DNA from: a bacterium
Lineage (GTDB): Bacteria > Latescibacterota > UBA2968 > UBA8231
Reading direction: 5' to 3'
NCBI GenBank assembly: GCA_027593305.1
Contig: JAQCJA010000356.1
Span: 1 to 5,347, forward strand
Length of the DNA: 5,347 bases
Shown: in pieces, positions 1-5,347 of the stretch
Numbering within the stretch: the stretch's first letter is position 1
Layout of the letters: every line of letters starts with the position of its first letter
Translations under genes and position numbers: made by a program
The notes under the pieces: model-generated
The model's input: only the letters and a program-made list of their open reading frames with translations
Told to the model about the DNA's origin: nothing
The model's database searches: none

Positions 1-593
1 CAGTCCGTGCTGTCCGCCAGCGCGGGCAACCATTGCTCCAGAGCCGCCGCCGGATCACCCAGCACGAGCCCGGGGTTGCGTTGCTTGTTGATGACGCCCG
101 CCAGGGTTGGATCAATGACGCCAATCAACCCGAGCCGGCGCCCGCCCCGCTCGACGATTACGTAGGGCCGCAGCGGGGATGTGCCGGGGACCTGCACATT
201 GGCACCAAGAAAGGGGAAACCCGCATCTTCGGCCCTCTGGCGCAGCGTATCGAGGCCATAGTCGAACTCGTGATTGCCGACAACGATCGCAGCAACACCC
301 GCTGCCGTCAGCAGTTCCACCATCAGCCGGCCGCCGTCGAAGTTTGACAGGGCCGCAGATCCGAGGACATCCCCACCATCAACAACCAGTGATACAGCAT
401 GCTGCTGTTGCAGGTCTGTCAGCAGGCCGACAATACGGTCCATCCCCCCAACTCCCTCGTGCTCGTCAGCCGTGAAGTTCCTCTGCAGGCGCCCCAGGGA
501 GTCGTTGGTATGGAATACATGCAGGGTGTCGGCGGCCCATGCGGACGGGACGACGAGCAGAAGCAGAATGAAGGTGGATGCCAGACGAATCAT
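1..593 (-). CDS. Exported 5'-nucleotidase/UDP-sugar hydrolase-like metallophosphatase (N-terminal part; gene continues past the left edge)
   Basis: I translated this directly on the minus strand: 197 codons stay open to the window edge, so the C-terminus is missing. Residues 1-20 look like a Sec signal peptide (hydrophobic FILLLLVV core, AWA before the likely cleavage site), which places the enzyme in the periplasm. The mature part opens with the calcineurin-like metallophosphatase fold of the UshA/5'-nucleotidase family: motif I HTNDSLG (28-34), motif II GGDVLG (73-78) and motif III GNHEFDYG (106-113), with Asp31, Asp75, Asn107 and His108 as expected dimetal-site residues. Family members strip phosphate from nucleotides or cleave UDP-sugars outside the cytoplasm. 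Oddity: the motif I histidine (usually NDxHG) is leucine here (Leu33). The missing part should hold the remaining metal histidines and the C-terminal nucleotide-binding domain. The ATG overlaps the transpeptidase stop (ATGA at 593-590), implying translational coupling; AAGG sits just upstream. Family assignment is firm, substrate unknown. Confidence 0.9.
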   Translation of the reverse strand, partial: MIRLASTFILLLLVVPSAWAADTLHVFHTNDSLGRLQRNFTADEHEGVGGMDRIVGLLTDLQQQHAVSLVVDGGDVLGSAALSNFDGGRLMVELLTAAGVAAIVVGNHEFDYGLDTLRQRAEDAGFPFLGANVQVPGTSPLRPYVIVERGGRRLGLIGVIDPTLAGVINKQRNPGLVLGDPAAALEQWLPALADSTD

Positions 594-2065
594 GAGCCTT
601 GCTGTTGTCGGAAGTACAATTGAAGGACCGGGGCAAGCCACCAGGCGGCGCCTGCCGCCTGCTGCAGCACCTCCAGCAGACGCCGATCCACATCGTAGAG
701 GTCGGTCGCAGCATGGATCTCACCCGCTGCCGTGACGCTCACCGTCCAGTACAGCAGGTAGACCGGCACGGGGGTGGGCAGTTCCACCCGCCCCGTCTCT
801 GCTGAAGCCAGCAGGACCTCGAACTGCCGCGCTGCGGAGGTCGAAGACTGCAGCAGTTGCCGCACGAGATCAACGATCCCCTCGACACGCACACAGCCGT
901 GACTCAGATCCCGCCCGAGCCTCGTGAACAGGCCCGCACCGGGCGTGTCGTGCAGATAGATCGAGAAAGGATTCTCCAGTTCGAGCTTGACCTTGCCCAG
1001 AGGATTGCTGCCTCCGGGGCGTTGCTCGAGGCGGTACTTCGACGAGAACCCGTCTGTCGAAACCCATCTCAGACTGTCCAGGGCCACCGGCTGCCCGGCG
1101 TAGTTCCAGGCCTCAAAGCCCTCTTGTCGCAGGGCGCCCAGGCGCACAGCCCCCCGCTCGGGATCCAGCCCGGGTGCCAGTTCCTCATCGGCGATTCGTG
1201 GGGGCACACGCCACGGCGGGTGCACGACGACATGGGTGACCTCGCTGGCAAACTGCGGTGTCTGCCGATAGGGCTCGCCGACGATGACCCGCCGCGTCTG
1301 TCGCTGACCATTGTTGACCAGATCCAGTTCGAACTCGGCGATACGCACCAGCAGATACTGAGGTCCCAGGTCACGAGGCAGCCAGCGCCAGCGCTCGAGA
1401 TTGGCGCGCAGGAGTTCGGCCGATGGTGCCTGATCCTCGGCCGTTCCCCCGACAGCTTCCACGAGCGCCCGTTGCAGGCGACGATACTCGGGGCTGGCTG
1501 GTGCCAGCCGCCGCAGATTGATGCCGACCTGGTCGAGGGAGATTGCCGTCGCCAGCAGGCCCGACAGATCCGTCGATGACCTGCGGACACCCCAGGAGAC
1601 GCTGACCGCCGCCGGATCCACAGCACCGCGGCGCAGATCGTCGGCCAGAGCTAGAAAGGCGGCCGTAAGCCCCACATCCACGGCTGCAGCGGCAGCGGCG
1701 TCATGGCTGCTGCCGACGCGCAGGGCAGTGACGGCTCCGCGCAACGGGGTGCGCCCATACGCCTCCGGATTCAGTCCGTGAAGCCAGGCGTTGTCCAGTT
1801 CCAGCAGCACCTCGTCGGCGCGTGCATGGACGCCATCGGCCCCGGTCCAAGCCGGTTGCCCATCCCGGCGCTGATAGAAGTGCCGCAACCAGATGTCTCG
1901 CTGACGGGCTCGCTCCTCCTCGGGCGCCGGCAACTGCTGCAGCAAGCGGTGCAGGGCCTCCGCCGAATCGTCAGCTGGCGGCAGATCTCCGGGTGACAGA
2001 CGCCCGCAGCCGATACCGAAGGCCAGCGCCAGCAGGGTCCTGCCGAGGCCCACCGCCGGACTCAT
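590..2065 (-). CDS. L,D-transpeptidase, LdtD/YcbB type (YkuD catalytic domain), without an evident peptidoglycan-binding domain
   Basis: Periplasmic cysteine enzyme of 491 aa expected to make 3-3 (mDAP-mDAP) peptidoglycan cross-links or attach substrates to the stem peptide. The YkuD signature is intact: His372 in YLHDTP, then 15 residues, then SHGCVR at 388-393 with nucleophile Cys391. The catalytic domain spans about 230-410 and begins after LRANLERWRWLP (219-230), a hallmark of the YcbB branch; the tail VPVYLLYWTVSV (433-444) is also typical of it. Residues 30-200 form the helical scaffold domain. The N-terminus (1-20) is hydrophobic and ends in GIGC, so it could be a Sec signal/anchor or an imperfect lipobox (Gly at -3 is atypical). 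E. coli LdtD is about 615 aa and carries a PG-binding domain between scaffold and catalytic domain; here YRRLQRAL (194-201) is followed almost at once by the catalytic domain, so that module seems absent. A run of six Ala lies near 123-128. No strong Shine-Dalgarno; the start is one base after the mgtE stop. Confidence 0.95.
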   Translation of the reverse strand: MSPAVGLGRTLLALAFGIGCGRLSPGDLPPADDSAEALHRLLQQLPAPEEERARQRDIWLRHFYQRRDGQPAWTGADGVHARADEVLLELDNAWLHGLNPEAYGRTPLRGAVTALRVGSSHDAAAAAAVDVGLTAAFLALADDLRRGAVDPAAVSVSWGVRRSSTDLSGLLATAISLDQVGINLRRLAPASPEYRRLQRALVEAVGGTAEDQAPSAELLRANLERWRWLPRDLGPQYLLVRIAEFELDLVNNGQRQTRRVIVGEPYRQTPQFASEVTHVVVHPPWRVPPRIADEELAPGLDPERGAVRLGALRQEGFEAWNYAGQPVALDSLRWVSTDGFSSKYRLEQRPGGSNPLGKVKLELENPFSIYLHDTPGAGLFTRLGRDLSHGCVRVEGIVDLVRQLLQSSTSAARQFEVLLASAETGRVELPTPVPVYLLYWTVSVTAAGEIHAATDLYDVDRRLLEVLQQAAGAAWWLAPVLQLYFRQQQGS

Positions 2066-2066
2066 A

Positions 2067-3506
2067 TCAGTGTGCCAGCAGGAGCATCAAAGCTGCAGCG
2101 ACGCCGAAGTAGATGCACAGCGACAGGATATCGTTCAGGGTGGTGATGAGCGGACCGGAGGCCACCGCCGGATCGATACCCAGGGCTCGAAAGACGATGG
2201 GGATCGTGGCGCCCAGTACCGCCGACAACACAATCGCGGTACTCATGGCGATGCCGGCACAGGGCGCCACCAGAGAGCCCCCCGTCCACACGTAGGCAAC
2301 AACGAACTCGATACTGCCCAGAAGCAGCCCTGTCATGGCGGCGACGCGCAGTTCCCGCCAGAGGGTCCGTCGGACCTCGTCGGGATGCAGCACACCTGTT
2401 GCCAGGCTGCGCACGGTTACCGTCGACGTCTGGATCCCCGAGTTGCCGCCCATGGCCATGATGGCCGGCACGAACAACACCAGCGAAGTCAGGGATGCCA
2501 GCACGCCGGAAAAGAGGTGGAGCACACCACCGGACAATAGTGTTCCCAGCAGGCAGAGCATCAGCCACGGCAGGCGACGACGCATGATGCCACGTACACT
2601 GCGATCCTCCAGTTCCTGCGAGCTCGTGGCACCCATCTTCAGATTGTCTTCCGTCGCCTCCTCGTGGATGACGTCGATGATGTCGTCCACGGTGACCTGG
2701 CCGACCAGCATGCCTTGCGCATCGATGACGGGAAGGACAAGCAGATCGAAATCGGCGAAAATTTCGGCGATCTCTTCCTGGTCCATGTCGGCACGCACGG
2801 TGATCGGCTCACGATCGGCGACATCACCCATGTGCTCGTCGCGCCCCGCCAGCAGCATTCGGTGTAGCGACATCGTCCCCACGAGACGACCGCTGGTATC
2901 GACAACAAAGACAGCGAGGGGCTCCTCAGAATGCTCGTGCGCCCGTTGGCGCAACTGATCGATTGTGTTGGCAACGGTGAAAGCCTGCGGCACGGCAACC
3001 AGCCGCGAGGTCATGATGCCACCCCCCGAATCCTCGGGGTGTTCCATCAACTCGCGGACCTTGTCCGCCTCGCCGTCCTCCATCAGCGACAGGAGCCGTT
3101 CGCTGTGTTCCTCGGAGAGATCGGCCAGAACATCGGCGGCATCGTCCGGTGCCATCTCGTCGACAATGCCGAAGAAGGCGTGATCATCGAGGTCGGCGAC
3201 GACGCTCAGCGTCGTGGGCAAGTCGAACTCCGTCAGCACACCTGCCGCCAGCGACTCAGCCAACAGGCCCAGGCAGAGGGGACGATCCTCTTCATCAAGG
3301 CGACTGAGCAGGTTGGCCAGGTCCACCGGGTGCTGACTGTTGAGGACGAGGCGAAGTGTCCCCAGGTCATCGGCGGCCAGAGCATCGCGAGTGATCTCTA
3401 CCAGTACATCGCGACGCTCCTGCAGACCCCCCTGTGCCAGGCTGGCCGGAGCCAGACTGCCGGCAGCCAGAATGGCCTGTGCAGACGCATCATTCTTCGG
3501 ATCCAT
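2067..3506 (-). CDS. mgtE: MgtE-family magnesium transporter (N domain, tandem CBS, five membrane helices)
   Basis: Inner-membrane Mg2+ channel/transporter gated by cytoplasmic Mg2+; 479 aa, close to the usual 450-480. The order is canonical: an acidic helical N domain (about 31-160, with DEMAPDDAADVL), two CBS domains (about 165-285), and the conserved connecting helix IHEEATEDNLKMGA (280-293). A membrane domain with five predicted helices follows from about 310 to the end. Family signatures are intact: PAIMAMGGNSGIQ (347-359) and DPAVASGPLITTLND (445-459); Asp459 aligns with the pore Asp that selects Mg2+ in Thermus MgtE. Start choice: the frame is open to a TTG at 3542, but that codon would lie almost at the transcription start of the predicted promoter. 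I prefer the ATG at 3506, with AGAGGA 12 bases upstream; the TTG immediately before it (3509) is also possible. First gene of a tight minus-strand operon, one base from the transpeptidase. Family call very secure, start moderately so. Confidence 0.95.
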   Translation of the reverse strand: MDPKNDASAQAILAAGSLAPASLAQGGLQERRDVLVEITRDALAADDLGTLRLVLNSQHPVDLANLLSRLDEEDRPLCLGLLAESLAAGVLTEFDLPTTLSVVADLDDHAFFGIVDEMAPDDAADVLADLSEEHSERLLSLMEDGEADKVRELMEHPEDSGGGIMTSRLVAVPQAFTVANTIDQLRQRAHEHSEEPLAVFVVDTSGRLVGTMSLHRMLLAGRDEHMGDVADREPITVRADMDQEEIAEIFADFDLLVLPVIDAQGMLVGQVTVDDIIDVIHEEATEDNLKMGATSSQELEDRSVRGIMRRRLPWLMLCLLGTLLSGGVLHLFSGVLASLTSLVLFVPAIMAMGGNSGIQTSTVTVRSLATGVLHPDEVRRTLWRELRVAAMTGLLLGSIEFVVAYVWTGGSLVAPCAGIAMSTAIVLSAVLGATIPIVFRALGIDPAVASGPLITTLNDILSLCIYFGVAAALMLLLAH

Positions 3507-3518
3507 CAAGGGTGGCCA

Positions 3519-3524
3519 TCCTCT
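3519..3524 (-). promoter_or_regulatory. Candidate ribosome binding site for mgtE (AGAGGA)
   Basis: Minus-strand AGAGGA lies 12 bases before the ATG at 3506 and 9 bases before the adjacent in-frame TTG at 3509. The spacing to the ATG is longer than ideal, so it leaves the exact start unresolved. It does argue for a start in this cluster rather than at the upstream TTG (3542), which has no purine-rich site before it. Confidence 0.4.
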
Positions 3525-3549
3525 GCGATCGAGCAGCTTCAAGGACTCG

Positions 3550-3555
3550 AATATA
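3550..3555 (-). promoter_or_regulatory. Possible -10 element for the mgtE operon (TATATT)
   Basis: Minus-strand TATATT matches the sigma70 -10 consensus at five of six positions and is the only AT-rich hexamer in an otherwise GC-rich stretch. Transcription would begin near 3543-3541, giving a leader of about 36 bases before the ATG at 3506. No good -35 box is visible 16-18 bases upstream (CTCCCG and its neighbours), and there is no extended TGn. It would therefore be weak, activator-dependent or read by another sigma factor. Confidence 0.35.
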
Positions 3556-3562
3556 GACGCCG

Positions 3563-3591
3563 TTGCCGCGTCCGGGAGTACCGCGTAAACT
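3563..3591 (+). promoter_or_regulatory. Predicted sigma70-type promoter for the EamA-SDR-nucleotidyltransferase unit
   Basis: TTGCCG at 3563-3568 and TAAACT at 3586-3591 are separated by exactly 17 bases. Each hexamer matches consensus at four of six positions. The predicted transcription start is near 3598, leaving about 32 bases of leader before the TTG start at 3630. Its spacer overlaps the place where the -35 region of the leftward mgtE promoter would fall, so the two promoters may compete. Confidence 0.5.
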
Positions 3592-3601
3592 CTCGGTCCA
3601 C

Positions 3602-3612
3602 CTCAAGTTGAG
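3602..3612. repeat. Small perfect palindrome (CTCAA-G-TTGAG) in the leader of the rightward unit
   Basis: Five-base inverted repeat around a single central base, just downstream of the predicted start site at about 3598. Its position would suit an operator for a small dimeric regulator. It is too short to be a terminator, and a palindrome this size can arise by chance in a window this long. Confidence 0.25.
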
Positions 3613-3629
3613 ACCCCGGGACACAACTC

Positions 3630-4469
3630 TTGCTCTGGCTCCTGCTGGCGGCCGGCCTTTCCTTTGGCTTCGGTCAGTTGTTCAAATGGTCGCAGCGGCG
3701 GGGCTGTCATGCGCCCACCGTGGTCAGTGCGAACTACATTGCACTGGCGACGGTGCTTGCCGTCTGGCATGGCTGGAACGGGAACGACTTCTCCGCCCCC
3801 GCGTCGCTTGTTGTGGGTGGCAGTATGGGGCTGGCTTTTATCGTCGCCATGCTGATCATGACAGCGGCACTCGAACGCGCGCCCGTTGCCATGGTGCTCA
3901 CCTCGTTCCGTCTTGCCATCCTGGTCCCCGTTGTCGTTTCCGTCTGGTTGTGGGGCGAATCCCTGTCGCTCATGCAGGGGGCGGGGATTCTGCTGGCGCT
4001 GGTGGCGCTGGCGCTGATCACCTCGAGCCGCTCACAGGGCGCTTCCGGTCCGGTGGGTGTGGCAGCGTTGCTCACGGGCCTGCTGGTATTCGGCACACAG
4101 GGCGTGGGTCAGGTATGTCTGCGCTGGGTGCATTACGCCGGTCTGGACGAACAACGACTCACCGTGCTCATGACCTGTGCCGCGACGGCGGGTATGGCCG
4201 GTGCCATGGTTGTCCTGCTTCAGGGGTACCGCCCTCGCTGGCGCGACCTGCAGATGGGTGTCGGCATCGGCCTGTACAACCTCATCTGCCTGGGGACGGT
4301 GCTGACGGCTCTCAGCAAGCTCGATGGGACCCTGTTCTTTCCTGTAACGGGATGCCTCGTCGTGCTCTTCGACGGCCTCTTCGCCCACTTCTGGTGGGAG
4401 GAACGGCTTGGGCGCCTGGGCATCTTCGGTGCCGGTCTTGGCGCGCTCGCAATGCTGCTGGTACTGTAG
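3630..4469 (+). CDS. EamA/DMT-superfamily membrane transporter, ten predicted helices
   Basis: A 279-aa integral inner-membrane protein with ten hydrophobic segments at about 2-18, 30-48, 58-79, 86-106, 114-132, 141-160, 177-198, 208-229, 233-253 and 258-279. This is the usual two-times-five layout of EamA-type drug/metabolite transporters. The two halves look homologous: the end of helix 4 into helix 5 (WLWGESLSLMQGAGILLALV, 106-125) parallels the end of helix 9 into helix 10 (HFWWEERLGRLGIFGAGL, 253-270), which is the EamA repeat pattern. Family members move small metabolites, amino acids, nucleotide sugars or drugs; the substrate cannot be read from sequence. Start: an in-frame TGA at 3609-3611 limits the N-terminus, and the first usable codon is TTG at 3630, which lets helix 1 begin at once. 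Only GGG, 9 bases upstream, resembles a Shine-Dalgarno. The SDR gene follows after 26 bases, so the transported compound may be linked to SDR or nucleotide-sugar chemistry; that is inference. Confidence 0.85.
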   Translation: MLWLLLAAGLSFGFGQLFKWSQRRGCHAPTVVSANYIALATVLAVWHGWNGNDFSAPASLVVGGSMGLAFIVAMLIMTAALERAPVAMVLTSFRLAILVPVVVSVWLWGESLSLMQGAGILLALVALALITSSRSQGASGPVGVAALLTGLLVFGTQGVGQVCLRWVHYAGLDEQRLTVLMTCAATAGMAGAMVVLLQGYRPRWRDLQMGVGIGLYNLICLGTVLTALSKLDGTLFFPVTGCLVVLFDGLFAHFWWEERLGRLGIFGAGLGALAMLLVL

Positions 4470-4486
4470 CTTCACTGGATTGGAAA

Positions 4487-4492
4487 AGAGGA
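4487..4492 (+). promoter_or_regulatory. Ribosome binding site for the SDR gene (AGAGGA)
   Basis: AGAGGA lies three bases before the ATG at 4496 (four bases after the GAGG core). The frame stays open far upstream across the transporter gene, so this site is what fixes the true SDR start. The resulting protein begins just before the first beta strand and the TGAARGIG cofactor motif, as expected. Confidence 0.65.
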
Positions 4493-4495
4493 TCA

Positions 4496-5239
4496 ATGGG
4501 AGACAGACTCGCAGGGCGTACGGTTCTGGTCACCGGGGCGGCCCGCGGCATCGGCTATGCCATCTGCCAGCGTTTCGCCGCCGAAGGGGCCCGACTGGCG
4601 CTGGCCGATATCGATGCCGACGGCGTGCGCGCCGCAGCGGCAACGCTGGGACCACAACATCTGGCAGCCACTCTTGACGTCGCCGATGTCGCCGCCAGCC
4701 AGGCCCGCATCACCGGCCTGATCGGTGACCTGGGGCACCTGGACATTCTCGTCAACAACGCCGGCTATGCCCGCTACACAACGGCCTTCGAGTGTACCGA
4801 GGCGGACTGGGACCGTATGGTCGACGTCAATCTCAAGGGTGTGTTCTTCTGCGCCCAGGCAGTCCTGCCACATATGCGCGACCGGCGCGCGGGCAACATC
4901 GTCAACATGTCCTCCCTGGCGGCCAAGACCGGGGGCGTCGCTGCCGCCCCACCGTATGGCGCGGCCAAGGCCGGCGTTTCAGCCCTGACCGTGCACCTGG
5001 CGAAGGTGATGGCACCCTTCGGTGTGCGTGTCAATGCGCTGGCGCCCGGCGTCATCGACACCGACATGGTGCGTGGTATGGCCTCACCGGGGCACGCCGA
5101 CATGGCCCGGCAGATCCCCCTCGGTCAGAAGGGGCGCGCCGAAGACATCGCCAACGCCGCGCTGTTTCTCGCCTCGGACGAGGCCAGCCACATCACCGGG
5201 GAGATCGTCGATGTCAACGGCGGCCTCTGGATGGACTGA
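4496..5239 (+). CDS. Classical short-chain dehydrogenase/reductase (SDR), NAD(H)-type
   Basis: Cytoplasmic oxidoreductase of 247 aa, the standard length for classical SDRs, with a complete Rossmann fold. Cofactor loop TGAARGIG at 13-20; acidic Asp38 at the end of the second strand (ADID) favours NAD(H) over NADP(H). Asp61 is in LDVAD and the NNAG motif is at 87-90. The catalytic set is Asn112 (DVNLKG), Ser139/Ser140 (NMSS), Tyr154 and Lys158 (YGAAK), followed by PGVIDTDM (184-191) and the family-typical C-terminus ITGEIVDVNGG. The serine-to-tyrosine spacing (14-15) is slightly longer than the 13 seen in FabG, suggesting a one- to two-residue insertion in that loop. Automatic pipelines often call such proteins FabG-like or 3-oxoacyl-ACP reductase, but nothing here shows an ACP pathway, and neighbours suggest sugar or small-metabolite chemistry instead. 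It sits between a transporter (26 bases upstream) and a sugar nucleotidyltransferase (36 bases downstream), probably in one transcript. Substrate unknown. Confidence 0.95.
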   Translation: MGDRLAGRTVLVTGAARGIGYAICQRFAAEGARLALADIDADGVRAAAATLGPQHLAATLDVADVAASQARITGLIGDLGHLDILVNNAGYARYTTAFECTEADWDRMVDVNLKGVFFCAQAVLPHMRDRRAGNIVNMSSLAAKTGGVAAAPPYGAAKAGVSALTVHLAKVMAPFGVRVNALAPGVIDTDMVRGMASPGHADMARQIPLGQKGRAEDIANAALFLASDEASHITGEIVDVNGGLWMD

Positions 5240-5257
5240 AAGAATGCGACGCACCGG

Positions 5258-5268
5258 GAGAGGAAAGG
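5258..5268 (+). promoter_or_regulatory. Ribosome binding site for the nucleotidyltransferase gene (purine-rich GAGAGGAAAGG)
   Basis: A purine-rich stretch in the 36-base gap ends 7 bases before the ATG at 5276. It contains both GAGAGG and AAAGG, and the second has near-ideal spacing. It supports the ATG at 5276 as a real start even though only 24 codons of the gene are visible. Confidence 0.6.
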
Positions 5269-5275
5269 CAGCTCC

Positions 5276-5347
5276 ATGAAGGGAATCGTTCTGGCCGGAG
5301 GGCTCGGTACGCGTCTGCTGCCGCTGACGCGTGTCGTCTGCAAACAG
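5276..5347 (+). CDS. Sugar-1-phosphate nucleotidyltransferase (RmlA-like), N-terminal fragment cut by the right edge
   Basis: Only 24 codons are present, but they hold the signature of the nucleotidyltransferase fold: MKGIVLAGG followed by LGTRLLPLT, the glycine-rich NTP-binding loop with the Arg/Lys catalytic pattern of glucose-1-phosphate thymidylyltransferases and related enzymes. The visible end, TRVVCKQ, matches the place where RmlA proteins read approximately T-x-x-x-SKQ-LLP, with Lys23 as the expected phosphate-contacting residue. Such enzymes join dTTP or UTP and a hexose-1-phosphate to give an activated sugar for O-antigen, capsule or glycan synthesis. The cysteine where Ser or Asn is commoner is a minor variation. 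dTDP-glucose synthesis (RmlA/RfbA) is the best guess, but other NDP-sugar pyrophosphorylases share these residues, so I give no gene symbol. Its place after the SDR suggests a nucleotide-sugar or polysaccharide gene group continuing to the right. Confidence 0.8.
   Translation, partial: MKGIVLAGGLGTRLLPLTRVVCKQ

Noticed and set aside
857..1579. 240-codon open frame on the plus strand, antisense to the transpeptidase.
   Set aside because: It shows no recognisable domain and no Shine-Dalgarno, and such antisense frames are expected in GC-rich coding DNA opposite a strong YkuD gene.
3020..3042. Hairpin-like ACCCC...GGGGT segment within mgtE.
   Set aside because: It lies inside the conserved CBS-proximal coding region (acidic/Gly-rich codons), the stem is imperfect and has no following T-run; not a terminator.
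3507..3550. A magnesium-sensing riboswitch (M-box or ykoK type) before mgtE.
   Set aside because: The available leader is only about 36 bases, far too short for these riboswitches, and no matching fold is visible.
2931..3611. 226-codon open frame antisense to mgtE.
   Set aside because: The translation is low-complexity (Arg/Gln/His-rich) with no known motif; it is a shadow of mgtE.
3990..4020. Short GGCGCTG repeats inside the transporter gene.
   Set aside because: They encode the Leu/Ala-rich fifth membrane helix; codon bias in a hydrophobic helix explains them.
3563..4495. The SDR frame stays open for 311 codons upstream, giving an apparent 558-aa protein.
   Set aside because: The upstream part is Arg/Gly/Cys-rich nonsense overlapping the transporter in another frame. 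The SDR has its own ATG with AGAGGA, and its fold begins right there.
5244..5279. Eleven-codon ATG frame between the SDR and nucleotidyltransferase genes, ending in an ATGA overlap with the latter's start.
   Set aside because: It has no ribosome binding site of its own and a very basic, uninformative product. Its codons are the ribosome binding site of the next gene; a leader peptide is possible but unsupported.

Overview
The window is a dense, GC-rich stretch of bacterial chromosome (high G+C by eye, GC-biased third codon positions). It carries six protein genes in two divergent transcription units and no RNA gene, mobile element or CRISPR array that I can see. An LdtD/YcbB-type L,D-transpeptidase and an exported UshA-type metallophosphatase imply a Gram-negative cell with a peptidoglycan-containing periplasm. 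The sequence alone does not fix the phylum; a proteobacterium or another GC-rich Gram-negative lineage would fit.

Left two thirds, minus strand (read from about 3540 down to 1): an MgtE-family magnesium channel/transporter (2067-3506), an L,D-transpeptidase (590-2065) and the first 197 codons of a secreted 5'-nucleotidase/UDP-sugar hydrolase-like metallophosphatase that runs off the left edge (593-1). The genes are packed as an operon: one base separates mgtE from the transpeptidase, and the transpeptidase and phosphatase share a 4-base ATGA stop/start overlap. All three products act at the inner membrane or in the periplasm.

Centre, about 3510-3629: the divergent intergenic region. It holds a convincing sigma70-like promoter pointing right, a weaker -10-like element pointing left that overlaps it, and a small perfect palindrome in the predicted leader of the rightward unit.

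Right third, plus strand: a ten-helix EamA/DMT-type transporter with a TTG start (3630-4469), a classical NAD-type short-chain dehydrogenase (4496-5239) and the first 24 codons of a sugar-1-phosphate nucleotidyltransferase (5276 to the right edge). The spacings of 26 and 36 bases and the lack of a terminator-like hairpin suggest one transcript. The last gene hints that the region continues into nucleotide-sugar or surface-polysaccharide synthesis.

I found no clearly new system. The points most worth a second look are the missing peptidoglycan-binding domain in the transpeptidase, the replaced motif-I histidine in the metallophosphatase, and the translationally coupled trio of magnesium transport, peptidoglycan 3-3 cross-linking and periplasmic metal-dependent hydrolysis.
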